The notes under the pieces: generated by a model
Seen by the model: only the letters and a program-made list of their open reading frames with translations
What the model was told of the DNA's origin: nothing
Databases searched by the model: none
Program-made: the position numbers and the translations under genes
Part shown: positions 8,342-17,195 of the stretch, piece by piece
Numbering within the stretch: position 1 is the stretch's first letter
Layout: each line of letters starts with the position of its first letter
Assembly: GCA_025359265.1 (NCBI GenBank)
Contig: JANYHB010000023.1
Location: 81,249 to 145,248, forward strand
Length of the DNA: 64,000 nucleotides
Source: Hyphomicrobiales bacterium
GTDB taxonomy: Bacteria > Pseudomonadota > Alphaproteobacteria > Rhizobiales > Aestuariivirgaceae
Direction: 5' to 3'

Positions 8342-10636
8342 TCATTGGCGGCGAACCACACAATCTCTTTCTCCAGCCGAAATCAACGCAGAGCACACGC
8401 TTGCAGCCGCTTGATTGGTGGCCATGGGGCCTAGATTAAGCTTATAGCGCGTCGATCCTGCAATCTGCGCTTGGGTAATGATTGGGGCGTAGCGGCTGAC
8501 AATCGCCCCGTGTTTGGCACTTAACTTTTGATATTCGGCGTTGGCTTCAGTTTTTGAATTAAAGGACGTGAGTTGGGCCACATAACTACTGCCCGCTGCG
8601 GTGGACTGTGGGGCCGGGGCTGCGGCAAGCTTTGGGGCCGGTGTTGAAGCAAGTGGGGCAGCAGATCTTGGCGGCACCGTGCTGGCCTTTGTAGTGACGG
8701 TGTCTCCGTATAGACTGTTCCCGCCCGACACGATCAGCGGGGTAGCAGCAGTGTCGACCAATTTGACCTGACTTTTTCCGACGCGTTTTGATGGAGGAAC
8801 CAGAACCAATGGTTTTGCGCCCAGCGATTTGCCCAATACCAACTTCTTAAGCTTGTCGGGTTTTTTGACGGTGGTCGGCGGTTGGCCGTCAAGCACAGTC
8901 TCGCTTGCGAGAGGTGTTGGCTTATTTGCTGTGGTTTTAGCAGGAACAATCGCTTCCGTTGCCGGTTTCAAAGCGTCTGGCGTGGTGGCGGCTGGTTTTG
9001 CGTCCGGCGGTGCCGTGGAGGGGGGCGGATCCGGCAAAGGCAATGAAAGTTGGCCACTGGGTGGGATAACACTGGTCTGAGCAGCAAGCGAGTCGGTTGC
9101 GGCTGGGTTGGATGAAAGTGCCGCCGAACTCTGTTCGGCGGCTGGGGTTATGTTTGCTACGTCGGTTTTATCGTCAGGCGCTAAAGAACCCTGCTGGCCG
9201 GTGCCGCCCCCTGGCGGGGGTGGTAAGGGCAAGGGCGTGCCCTCGGTGCCGCCACTTGCCTTAGGCGTTTGGCCTGCAGGCGTTAGGGCCTTGGCTGCGC
9301 CAGGTTGGATATTGGGGTTTTCCTCACTCGATTTAAGGGCCCCGCCTGGAACTTCATGGTCACCCTCAATGCGATCATAGATTTGTTTCTTGTTAGCAGC
9401 ATCGGCTTGGCCCGCTTGGCTGGCGGTATCCGGCGTGACTTTTGCAGGCGTGGCCGGAGCCGAGACAACCGGCACAGCACTGGCTGCCGTTGCGGCTTTT
9501 TGATTCTTGAAATAATGCGCGTAGCCGTAAACGGCGGCAAATGCCACAAGCAAGCCCAAGGCCAGGAAACTGAGCAAAGTGATCAATACGCGCGAACGCG
9601 GCGCATCATCTTCATAACCAAGCTCATCGCGATAGGCTTGTTGATATTCATTGGCGGTGGCGCGTCTGGCTTGGGCGCGATTTGGTGATGGCTCGAACAC
9701 GTCATCATTAGCGCTTGATCGGTTGATCGCAGGCCCCAAAGATACCTGCGGGGCCCGCGGCGCAGATGGTGCCCTAGCCTCGGGCGCTGGGCCGCGCGCT
9801 GGCGCAAGGGGGCGGCGCTGGGCAGGTTGCGCCGGACCGGGCTGCAATGACGGTTGACGCACAGGCGGCGGCACATAGGGTTGGGCTGGCGGCGGCGCAT
9901 AACCTGTGTTTGGGTCAATCGGCCGATAAGCGGGCGGCTGTTGAAACCCATAGTTCTGTTGAAATGGCTGTTGGGGAAAGCCGGACTGCGGTGCAAAGCC
10001 TTGCCCATGCGGTGTAAAATTTGGCGAAGAACCAAATCCTCCGCCGCCCAACTGCGGGCGCGGCGGCTGAATTTGGGGTGCAAAAGAACTCGGTTGGGCG
10101 GGTAAAGCTGGCGACGCATAGCTGGGCTGGGTTGCAGGCCGCGCCGGAGACGTTGCGGTTGTTGAAATTGCGGCGGATGCGGCATCATCAGCAAAACTGA
10201 ACTTCGGCTTGGCCGTGGCCCCACCCGCGCCGAGCGTAGCCTCGGCTTTATTTTTGGCCGCCTGAACGCGTTGCAAAGCCAAACGCTCTGCAGCATCCCG
10301 CTGATCTTTCAGTTTATTCGCCAGGGCATCGGTGGCCAAGGGCGGCGTGCGCGGCGGAATCGGGCGCACCGGCGCCGGACTCGACGATGGCGCAGCCGCC
10401 GCTGCAGCTTTTACGATCGGCTTAGGATTGGCACGCGGCGCCATAGGGGCCGATTTGGCCGGGGCATGTGGTGCTGGCTTAACGTTTCCTGGCTTATCTG
10501 ATATACTAAATTCAACCGCCACCGGCTTGAAATCAGACGCTAATTTTGGCATATCGGCGGCCAGTGTGGTTTTGCCAATGCCTAGCCTTTCGCGCCAGTT
10601 GCGTTTATCAGAGGAGTTGCCCGAATTGTCGTCCAT
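8342..10636 (-). CDS. SPOR-domain membrane protein, proline-rich
   Basis: Probable envelope/cell-division protein. The 764-residue product has a cytoplasmic, disordered Pro/Ala/Gln-rich N-terminal half, a single transmembrane helix near residues 346-372 (RSRVLITLLSFLALGLLV...), a second long Pro/Ala/Ser/Thr-rich periplasmic linker, and a C-terminal SPOR domain (about 685-764; SYVAQLTSFNSKTEANAEY) that in characterised proteins binds denuded septal peptidoglycan. Low-complexity linkers make homology outside SPOR uninformative. It sits 13 bases after argS and before nagZ, a conserved alphaproteobacterial arrangement. Confidence 0.88.
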   Translation of the reverse strand: MDDNSGNSSDKRNWRERLGIGKTTLAADMPKLASDFKPVAVEFSISDKPGNVKPAPHAPAKSAPMAPRANPKPIVKAAAAAAPSSSPAPVRPIPPRTPPLATDALANKLKDQRDAAERLALQRVQAAKNKAEATLGAGGATAKPKFSFADDAASAAISTTATSPARPATQPSYASPALPAQPSSFAPQIQPPRPQLGGGGFGSSPNFTPHGQGFAPQSGFPQQPFQQNYGFQQPPAYRPIDPNTGYAPPPAQPYVPPPVRQPSLQPGPAQPAQRRPLAPARGPAPEARAPSAPRAPQVSLGPAINRSSANDDVFEPSPNRAQARRATANEYQQAYRDELGYEDDAPRSRVLITLLSFLALGLLVAFAAVYGYAHYFKNQKAATAASAVPVVSAPATPAKVTPDTASQAGQADAANKKQIYDRIEGDHEVPGGALKSSEENPNIQPGAAKALTPAGQTPKASGGTEGTPLPLPPPPGGGTGQQGSLAPDDKTDVANITPAAEQSSAALSSNPAATDSLAAQTSVIPPSGQLSLPLPDPPPSTAPPDAKPAATTPDALKPATEAIVPAKTTANKPTPLASETVLDGQPPTTVKKPDKLKKLVLGKSLGAKPLVLVPPSKRVGKSQVKLVDTAATPLIVSGGNSLYGDTVTTKASTVPPRSAAPLASTPAPKLAAAPAPQSTAAGSSYVAQLTSFNSKTEANAEYQKLSAKHGAIVSRYAPIITQAQIAGSTRYKLNLGPMATNQAAASVCSALISAGERDCVVRRQ

Positions 10637-10649
10637 TCAACTTCCAACC

Positions 10650-12368
10650 TTACATTTCTTCAACTGGTCTAACGCCTAAAACCTTCAAGCCATTGGCCAA
10701 ACAATATCGAATCGCTGTCAAAAAAGCGAGACGGGTTGAAGTTACATCATCATGACCTTCAACAATAAACCTTAATTGAGGCAGTTCTTTGCCACGGTTC
10801 CACAGGGAATGGAAGTCACTTGCAAGCTCGTAAAGAAAGAACGAAAGGCGGTGCGGTTCATGCGCGGTGGCCGCTGCTTCAACCAAGCGCGGAAACTCTG
10901 CCACGCGGCGAATAAGGGCCATCTCCGCGACATCTTGAAGGATTGAGAAATCAACTTTGCCATTGAGCTTGGCGGGCGCGTTGCGCAACACCGAGGATAT
11001 ACGCGCGTGCGCATATTGAACATAAAATACGGGGTTGTCCTTTGACTGCTCGGTTACTTTGGCAAAATCAAAATCCAATGGCGCTTCATTTTTCCGGTAC
11101 AGCATGATGAAGCGAACCACATCGGCTCCCACCTCATTTACCAAGTCACGCAGAGTTACAAACTCCCCTGCCCGCTTTGACATTTTCACGGGTTCGCCAT
11201 TGCGGAAGAGTTTGACTAACTGACACAGCTTGCAATCAACCTCAACCGCATCACCAGCAAAGGCTTGGGCAATAGCGCTGAGGCGTTTGACATAGCCTCC
11301 GTGGTCTGCCCCTAAAACATACACAAGCTGCTTGAAGCCGCGATCAATTTTATCTTTGGCATAGGCTACATCGGAGGCGAAATAGGTGAATGAACCGTCA
11401 GATTTTTTTAAGGGCCTGTCGGTGTCGTCGCCAAATTGAGAAGCGCGGAAAAGCGTTTGATCGCGGTCTTCCCAATCCATCGGCACTTCACCCTTGGGAG
11501 GGGCAAGTTTGCCGACATAAACCAGGTTGCGCTCTTCCAAACTTTTCAGAGCGCGTGCCACAGCGCCCGTATCTTGCAGTGATTTTTCAGAAAAGAAAAC
11601 TTCGTGCTTGATATCAAGTGCGGCAAGATCATCCTTGATCATGGTCATCATCATCGCGACAGATTTTTCTCGCACAACGGCCAGCCAATCATCCTTGCTG
11701 AGCAGGCTAGCACCGAATTCCTTTGCCAAAGCCTCACCAACTGGCTTGAGGTAATCGCCAGGATATAAGCCAATCGGGATATCGCCAATATCTTGGCCCA
11801 GCGCTTCGCGGTATCTCAGAAAGGCGGATTGCGCCAGAGTATCAACTTGTGCACCAGCATCATTGATATAATATTCCCTGCTCACAGCAAAGCCAGCAAA
11901 TGCCAGCAGCGCCGCCAGGGCATCCCCAAAAACTGCCCCACGACAATGCCCCACATGCAATGGCCCCGTTGGGTTGGCCGAGACATATTCAACATTGACC
12001 TTTATACCCGCGCCCAGTTTTGAAGAGCCGTAACGGTGTTTTTCAATGAGTGCGTCTTTCAGAACGTTTGGCCAAATGGCGGGATGCAGTGTGATATTGA
12101 TGAATCCTGGCCCCGCGATTGCAACACTCGTGACATCCGCGTGGGCTTTCAGAATTGGCACCAGCAATTCAGCCAACGCACGCGGGGTTGTGCCGGCTAG
12201 CTTAGCCAACACCATGGCAGCGTTGGTGGAAATATCGCCATGGGTTGCGTCACGCGGCGGTTCTACGGTGAGCTTGGAGGTATCCAAGTGCTGCGGCAGT
12301 TTTCCGTCACCAACAAGTTTTGCAACCGCTTTCTCGATCACAATTTGAAATGATGCAAATATATTCAT
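10650..12368 (-). CDS. argS: Arginyl-tRNA synthetase
   Basis: Class I aminoacyl-tRNA synthetase charging tRNA-Arg. I place the start at the ATG at 12368 ([15 protein letters not shown], 572 aa) because the 19 codons further upstream run into the dgt 3' end and do not resemble the family. The N-terminal Add-1 tRNA-binding domain is followed by the HIGH motif as [15 protein letters not shown] (about 125-139), a KMSKR loop (about 393-397) and the C-terminal DALR anticodon-binding domain ending [13 protein letters not shown]. It lies between dgt and the SPOR gene. Confidence 0.97.
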   Translation of the reverse strand: MNIFASFQIVIEKAVAKLVGDGKLPQHLDTSKLTVEPPRDATHGDISTNAAMVLAKLAGTTPRALAELLVPILKAHADVTSVAIAGPGFINITLHPAIWPNVLKDALIEKHRYGSSKLGAGIKVNVEYVSANPTGPLHVGHCRGAVFGDALAALLAFAGFAVSREYYINDAGAQVDTLAQSAFLRYREALGQDIGDIPIGLYPGDYLKPVGEALAKEFGASLLSKDDWLAVVREKSVAMMMTMIKDDLAALDIKHEVFFSEKSLQDTGAVARALKSLEERNLVYVGKLAPPKGEVPMDWEDRDQTLFRASQFGDDTDRPLKKSDGSFTYFASDVAYAKDKIDRGFKQLVYVLGADHGGYVKRLSAIAQAFAGDAVEVDCKLCQLVKLFRNGEPVKMSKRAGEFVTLRDLVNEVGADVVRFIMLYRKNEAPLDFDFAKVTEQSKDNPVFYVQYAHARISSVLRNAPAKLNGKVDFSILQDVAEMALIRRVAEFPRLVEAAATAHEPHRLSFFLYELASDFHSLWNRGKELPQLRFIVEGHDDVTSTRLAFLTAIRYCLANGLKVLGVRPVEEM

Positions 12369-12399
12369 TTTACAGACAAGATTTCCTTCATGCCCTGAC

Positions 12400-13608
12400 C
12401 TAACGAAAAAGCGGGTCAAGGTCAAACAGCCGCCGATGTTGCTCTAATGCAAAATTATCGGTCATGCCCGCAAGGAAATCGCATACTTGTCTTGCATAGT
12501 GCCTGGTATCGCTTTTAGGATGCTCGTCACGCCACTCCAGCGGCAACAACTTCACATCATTCATATAAGCTTCGAAAAGATCGCGAATGATGCGTTGCGC
12601 CTTGTTCATGCTTTCCAGAACTTGCGGGTGACGATACATGTGCGATGACAGGAAGCTCTGCATCACGCGGTTGTTTTCGGCCATTTGGGCGCTGAAGGAA
12701 ACCAATGCGCGGCCCAATATTCGCACATCTTCAGAAGAATGCGGTTTGGCGAATTTGATGCTGCGACCCGTCTGTTCCAGCACGTCATTCACCATGGCTG
12801 AAATAAGCCGACGAACGGTTTCGTGAATCACGCGTTGGGTTTCCAGTTTGGGATAGGCTTTGAGAACTTGTCCCAAGGCTTGGCCTGCAAGGGGCACATC
12901 ACCCAGATCAATCACATTGAATAGTTTGGCGCGTAAACCGTCATCAATGTCGTGGGCATTGTAAGCGATGTCGTCAGACACAGCGGCAATTTGTGCTTCT
13001 GCCGAGGCAAATGTGGAAAGCCGCAAATCATGGGCTTCGGTATATTCAATGATGGCGGCGGGCAGCCCTGTTGTTGCGTAGTGGCCAATAGCGTGGCCCC
13101 CTTTGTCAGTCAGCGGCCCGTTATGTTTAACCAAACCCTCAAGGGTTTCCCATGTGAGGTTGAGACCATCGAAGGCGGCGTATTTATGTTCCAGCTTGGT
13201 GACTATGCGAAGCGTTTGGGCATTGTGATCAAAACCCCCATAGGGTTTCATCAGTTTGTCGAGTTCGCGCTCACCGGCGTGGCCAAAGGGAGTGTGGCCC
13301 AAATCGTGCGCCAATGCCAGCGCCTCTGCCAAATCTTCATCCAAATGCAAGGCGCGCGCCATCGCCCGCGACACTTGTGACACTTCCAATGAATGGGTGA
13401 GGCGGGTGCGGAAATGATCCCCCTCGTGAGCGACGAAAACCTGAGTTTTTTGCTTCAAACGGCGAAAAGCCGAGGCATGAATAATTCTGTCGCGGTCTCT
13501 GGCAAATGGAGTACGAAAGGTTTCATGCGGCTCGGCAATCGCGCGGCCCAGCGACTGGCTGGCGTGCGAGGCAAAGCTGGCCAATTTATCGGTCATGGCC
13601 TGCCCCAT
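12400..13608 (-). CDS. dgt: Deoxyguanosinetriphosphate triphosphohydrolase-like protein
   Basis: HD-domain hydrolase of the dGTPase family, which converts dNTPs to nucleoside plus triphosphate. The family opening [21 protein letters not shown] is present, and metal ligands are visible as RLTHSLE (His72), [11 protein letters not shown] (His101/Asp102, with His105 and His110). The 402-residue length fits the shorter, non-enterobacterial subgroup. Two starts are possible: ATG 13608 or ATG 13596; a GGCAGG lies just before the second. It is head of the argS/nagZ/scpAB run and diverges from erpA with only about 34-46 bases between the starts. Confidence 0.92.
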   Translation of the reverse strand: MGQAMTDKLASFASHASQSLGRAIAEPHETFRTPFARDRDRIIHASAFRRLKQKTQVFVAHEGDHFRTRLTHSLEVSQVSRAMARALHLDEDLAEALALAHDLGHTPFGHAGERELDKLMKPYGGFDHNAQTLRIVTKLEHKYAAFDGLNLTWETLEGLVKHNGPLTDKGGHAIGHYATTGLPAAIIEYTEAHDLRLSTFASAEAQIAAVSDDIAYNAHDIDDGLRAKLFNVIDLGDVPLAGQALGQVLKAYPKLETQRVIHETVRRLISAMVNDVLEQTGRSIKFAKPHSSEDVRILGRALVSFSAQMAENNRVMQSFLSSHMYRHPQVLESMNKAQRIIRDLFEAYMNDVKLLPLEWRDEHPKSDTRHYARQVCDFLAGMTDNFALEQHRRLFDLDPLFR

Positions 13609-13642
13609 TGACTTTTATGCGGGAAGACCCAACATCTGCCCC

Positions 13643-13975
13643 ATGAATGAAGTGCAAATCAGCCTTACCGACCGCGCCGCCCGGCGCATCATTGAACTGG
13701 CCGCAAAATCGGCCCAACCCGCCAGTTTGCGGGTGGCAGTGAATGGCGGCGGCTGTTCTGGTTTCCAATATGATTTTTCTCTCTCAGATGCGCGCGAAGA
13801 TGATGACATTGCCGTATCGCGGCAAGGTGCAACGCTTTTGGTTGATTCCATCTCGCTCGTCCACATGGCTGGTGCAACAGTTGATTTTGTCGATGACCTG
13901 ATGGGCCAATCGTTCCGCATTGCCAATCCCTTGGCCAAATCTTCATGTGGCTGTGGTACCAGCTTTTCTTTGTAA
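13643..13975 (+). CDS. erpA: Iron-sulfur cluster insertion protein (HesB/IscA family)
   Basis: A-type carrier delivering Fe-S clusters to apoproteins. The true start is probably the ATG at 13643 (MNEVQISLTDRAARRI, 110 aa); an upstream in-frame ATG at 13595 lies in the divergent dgt region. The three ligands expected of the family are visible: Cys38 in GGGCSGFQY and Cys102/Cys104 in SSCGCGTSFSL. Divergent from dgt and followed after three bases by xth. ErpA and IscA are hard to separate by sequence alone; the ErpA label rests on the location outside an isc/suf operon. Confidence 0.88.
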   Translation: MNEVQISLTDRAARRIIELAAKSAQPASLRVAVNGGGCSGFQYDFSLSDAREDDDIAVSRQGATLLVDSISLVHMAGATVDFVDDLMGQSFRIANPLAKSSCGCGTSFSL

Positions 13976-13978
13976 GCC

Positions 13979-14764
13979 ATGCGCATTGCCACGTGGAACG
14001 TGAACTCCATCAAGGCCCATTTTGAGCAAGTGACCGAGTGGGTGAAGGCTGAAAAGCCCGACGTGTTATGCCTGCAGGAAATCAAGTGTGAGAATGCAAA
14101 TTTCCCGAGCGCGGCTTTCGAAGAGCTTGGTTACGCATGTGCCGTGCATGGCCAAAAAACCTATAATGGTGTGGCCCTTCTGGCGCGTGGGCGCATCGAG
14201 AATATCAAGCGCGGCTTGGCCGGTGACGACAGTGATGAGCATTCTCGGTTCATCATGGGTACGGTTTTTGGTGAAGGCCGCCCAGTTACTGTGGGTTCAA
14301 TCTATCTGCCCAATGGTAACCCAACGCCGGGGCCGAAGTATGAATACAAACTCGGCTGGATGAAGCGCTTGAAAACCGAGGTGGCTTCCATGTTGCCGGA
14401 TGAAGAGGCTTTTGTGCTGGCGGGTGACTACAACATAATCCCTGCAATGGCCGATATGAAGCGACCGGAGCAGTGGGTACATGATGCATTATGGTTGCCG
14501 CAATCACGCGCGGCATTTCAAGAGATTTTGAATTTAGGATTGACCGAGGCTTACCGGGCAAAAAATCCGTTCCAAACGGGCCACTATAGTTTCTGGGACT
14601 ATCAAGCCGGTGCCTGGCCGAAAAACAATGGCATTAGAATAGACCATCATTTGTTATCGCCGCAAGCCGCAGATCGATTACTGGCGTCGCGAATTCACCG
14701 CGATGCCCGTGGCCATATCAAGCCTTCAGACCATGTGCCTGTTGAAATTAGCCTGGCGGATTGA
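13979..14764 (+). CDS. xth: Exodeoxyribonuclease III
   Basis: AP endonuclease/3'-5' exonuclease of base-excision repair (EEP superfamily). In the 261-residue product the metal- and phosphate-site residues are visible: Asn7 in TWNVNSIKA, Glu34 in LCLQEIK, the GDYNIIP motif and the terminal SDHVPV containing the catalytic Asp-His pair. It starts three bases after erpA, so the two probably share a transcript, and is closed by a strong terminator. Confidence 0.95.
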   Translation: MRIATWNVNSIKAHFEQVTEWVKAEKPDVLCLQEIKCENANFPSAAFEELGYACAVHGQKTYNGVALLARGRIENIKRGLAGDDSDEHSRFIMGTVFGEGRPVTVGSIYLPNGNPTPGPKYEYKLGWMKRLKTEVASMLPDEEAFVLAGDYNIIPAMADMKRPEQWVHDALWLPQSRAAFQEILNLGLTEAYRAKNPFQTGHYSFWDYQAGAWPKNNGIRIDHHLLSPQAADRLLASRIHRDARGHIKPSDHVPVEISLAD

Positions 14765-14774
14765 TCAAAAATAG

Positions 14775-14801
14775 AAAGCCCGCAGAGAATGCGGGCTTTT
14801 G
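14775..14801. terminator. Bidirectional terminator between xth and phasin gene
   Basis: AAAGCCCGC pairs with GCGGGCTTT around the loop AGAGAAT, followed by TTTTG on the + strand and an A/T-rich run on the - strand. It separates two convergent genes and can serve both. Confidence 0.85.
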
Positions 14802-14834
14802 TAATCAAGATCACGCCGCAATCGCGGGTGAGAG

Positions 14835-15182
14835 TTAAGCAAGTGGAGCTTTTACACCAAAAGCAGCGAAGCTTGCTTCAAAGGGCTTAAAGGCATTTTT
14901 CGCAGCCGCAGCAGCCAATTCACCCAACTTGGTAAACTCAGCAACCGATGTTTCAAAGCTGTCTTTGGCAAAAACTTGCTGGGCCTCAACGGCCTTGTCT
15001 ACCGACTTAGCCGCTACAGCATTCTGCCACACGGCAGCGCTTTTTTCGAAAGATTTCTTTGAGAAATCAGCCATTTCCTGTGCATAAGCCTGGAAGCCCT
15101 TGGTAAAAGCAACGCTAGAAGCCGTGAAGGCCTCAACACCGTCTTTATTCATGGCCTGCAGTTCTTCAAATGATTTAAACAT
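14835..15182 (-). CDS. Phasin family protein
   Basis: Predicted small amphipathic protein coating polyhydroxyalkanoate granules. The start is placed at the ATG at 15182 (MFKSFEELQAMNKDG, 115 aa), which has an AGGAG at good spacing; an ORF ten codons longer lacks a comparable site. The sequence is Ala/Lys/Glu-rich, cysteine-free and almost wholly helical with heptad-like spacing, typical of Phasin_2 proteins. Its promoter contains a -35 TTGACA and a TGCAGTGCA element in the spacer, matching PhaR-type autoregulation. Without neighbouring phaC/phaR genes, the link to PHA is by family and operator. Confidence 0.85.
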   Translation of the reverse strand: MFKSFEELQAMNKDGVEAFTASSVAFTKGFQAYAQEMADFSKKSFEKSAAVWQNAVAAKSVDKAVEAQQVFAKDSFETSVAEFTKLGELAAAAAKNAFKPFEASFAAFGVKAPLA

Positions 15183-15219
15183 GGTTATTCTCCTCATGGG
15201 TTCAAAATTCAATAACTAG

Positions 15220-15274
15220 CAGATATGTGCACTGCAACATAATGTCAAGGGTATTTTTTGCATTGCACCATAAG
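15220..15274 (-). promoter_or_regulatory. Phasin promoter with two TGCA-YTGCA operator-like repeats
   Basis: On the - strand TTGACA (15243-15248), a 17-base spacer and TATCTG (15220-15225) form a promoter. On the + strand a degenerate direct repeat occurs twice: TGCACTGCAACATAATG (15228-15244) and TGCATTGCACCATAAG (15259-15274), starts 31 bases (about three helical turns) apart. The first copy fills the spacer between -35 and -10. TGC/GCA-rich sites are the known targets of the PHA-responsive repressor PhaR, so repression is the natural reading. Confidence 0.6.
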
Positions 15275-15416
15275 TCTCCCTTGGGCTAATAAAAGGTCTT
15301 GGGGGCGGCGAGTCTGTTCGGTTTACCCAATCGTAATGGCTCGTTCACTAAAGCTTATGAAAATTGCAAAGGGACTGAAACTTCCCGAAGCCGATTATTG
15401 GAGTTTGAGGTTGAAT

Positions 15417-16763
15417 TTGCTGAAATCGAAATTGGTGGGCAAGATGGTGTTTGGCGTTCTTGCCTGCGTCATCATGTGTGGGGCAGCCATGGCACGGCCA
15501 GAATTTGCCGCGCTGACGGTGGATGCGCGCACTGGTCAAGTTTTGTTTGCCGATCACGCTGACGCTTTGCGTCACCCTGCTTCACTCACAAAAATGATGA
15601 CGCTTTACGTTCTTTTTCAGGATTTGAAGGCTGGCCGCATTTCGCGCGACACCATGCTTCACGTTTCCGGACGCGCTGCGTCTATGCCGCCCACAAAACT
15701 GCATTTAAATGGTGGTTCCACCATCAGTGTGGATGATGCCATCAAGGGCCTTGTCACAAAGTCTGCCAATGATGCAGCGGCTGCGATTGCGGAAAACCTT
15801 GGTGGAACTGAAGCAAACTTCGCAGCGCGGATGACGCGCGTTGCGCATTCCATTGGGATGAGCCATTCAACATTCAACAATGCTTCCGGCCTGCCAAACC
15901 CCGGCCAATATACAACGGCCCGCGATATGGCCACCTTGGGTTTGCGCTTGATGCGCGATTTTCCGCAGTATTACCCCTATTTTCGCATCACTGCGTTTCA
16001 ATTCCGCGGACACACCATTAAAACCCATAATGGCCTGTTGCAACACTTCGAAGGAACTGACGGAATAAAAACCGGATATATTGCCGCCTCGGGATATAAT
16101 TTGGTCACCTCCACAAAACGTGATGACAAACGGTTGGTAGGTGTGGTTCTTGGTGCCAGGTCATCCGGTTCTCGCGGCACGTACATGATGTCGATGCTTG
16201 AGAATAATTTTGAAAAAGCCAAGGCCGGAATTAGCGTAGCCGCATTAGCCGGCTCATCCGCCGGGGTAATTAATCCAATTGTCGCGTCTGCAAAAAGCCA
16301 AACCGTGAATAGCAAGGCGCTTGCCAAAATTGCCGCTGATGCAACTCACAATGATGAAACAGACGCCGTGGATGCGACCACGGCCAGCACCAGCAAGGCG
16401 GTACCCAAGGTTTTGCTCGCAACGCTGGAGCCGAGCGACAGCACACCCAACAAGTTGCCATTTGCCGTCGTTTCTGCAAATGACCAGCCGCATTCTCTGG
16501 CGAATGCGATGACGGATAGCTGGAACATCCAAGTGGGCGCTTACCCGGATAAATCTCAGGCCGACGCGCGCATTGCATCGCTGCGCGGCAAACTTTTAAG
16601 CTTGCTGGCCAACAAACATGGTTTCACCATGCAGGCCGAAAAAGATGGAGAGGTGATCTACCGGGCTCGTTTTGCGGGCTTTGGTGCGGCCTCTGCAAAA
16701 AAACTATGCAGCAAAATTTCGCGCGGCGGAGCGTCTTGCTTGGCCATTGCGCCGCAGGGTTGA
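15417..16763 (+). CDS. D-alanyl-D-alanine carboxypeptidase with C-terminal SPOR domain
   Basis: Peptidase S11 (DacF/PBP5-like) trimming the fifth residue of peptidoglycan stem peptides in the periplasm. The serine-enzyme motifs are ASLTK (Ser56-Lys59 in this numbering), KSAND (SxN) and DGIKTGY (KTG). I chose the TTG at 15417 because GAGG lies six bases upstream and it gives a compact signal peptide ending CGAAMA; ATGs at 15357 and 15336 are alternatives with long N-terminal extensions. After a Thr/Ala/Ser-rich linker, a SPOR domain (WNIQVGAYPDKSQADARI) closes the protein, probably targeting it to the septum. It ends directly against the convergent DnaJ-like gene. Confidence 0.92.
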   Translation: MLKSKLVGKMVFGVLACVIMCGAAMARPEFAALTVDARTGQVLFADHADALRHPASLTKMMTLYVLFQDLKAGRISRDTMLHVSGRAASMPPTKLHLNGGSTISVDDAIKGLVTKSANDAAAAIAENLGGTEANFAARMTRVAHSIGMSHSTFNNASGLPNPGQYTTARDMATLGLRLMRDFPQYYPYFRITAFQFRGHTIKTHNGLLQHFEGTDGIKTGYIAASGYNLVTSTKRDDKRLVGVVLGARSSGSRGTYMMSMLENNFEKAKAGISVAALAGSSAGVINPIVASAKSQTVNSKALAKIAADATHNDETDAVDATTASTSKAVPKVLLATLEPSDSTPNKLPFAVVSANDQPHSLANAMTDSWNIQVGAYPDKSQADARIASLRGKLLSLLANKHGFTMQAEKDGEVIYRARFAGFGAASAKKLCSKISRGGASCLAIAPQG

Positions 16764-17195
16764 TTAGCCTTTCAACAGAATGTCACGCGCTGCATTGATT
16801 TGTGCCGCCAAAAAATTGCTGCCGCCCGCATCAGGGTGCGTGGCGCGCTGCAAGCGTTTATAGGCGGCGTTAATTTCATCGGCAGATGCACCACTCTTCA
16901 GACCCAAGATGGTATAGGCCTGCTGCCTGTCCACCGGCATTGTGGGCCCCGACGCACCATTTGGTTTAAACTGATCGACAACTCCATTGAAACCCAAAAG
17001 GCCAGCGCCCAGTGTGAAGGCAGGAACGGCTATGAGAAAATTGCCGCGGAATGCCATGAGCGCCGCGCCTCCACACAACCCATAACCGCCAATCTGGCGG
17101 GCAAAGCGGCGCGATTGTTGCGGCGACATTTTCCCCGCTTGCCGCAAGGCCCACAACACCAAAATTCCGACAATTGCCGCGCCCAGGCCCAACAT
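16764..17195 (-). CDS. Membrane-anchored DnaJ-domain protein
   Basis: A 143-residue protein with hydrophobic segments at about 1-17 and 36-70, then a compact C-terminal J domain (about 88-143) bearing the THPDAGG (HPD) motif that stimulates DnaK ATPase. Glycine-rich and zinc-finger regions of full DnaJ are missing, so it is a specialised co-chaperone at the membrane of unknown client. Its start overlaps the stop of the EipB gene (TAATG), and its stop abuts the carboxypeptidase stop with no spacer. Confidence 0.85.
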   Translation of the reverse strand: MLGLGAAIVGILVLWALRQAGKMSPQQSRRFARQIGGYGLCGGAALMAFRGNFLIAVPAFTLGAGLLGFNGVVDQFKPNGASGPTMPVDRQQAYTILGLKSGASADEINAAYKRLQRATHPDAGGSNFLAAQINAARDILLKG

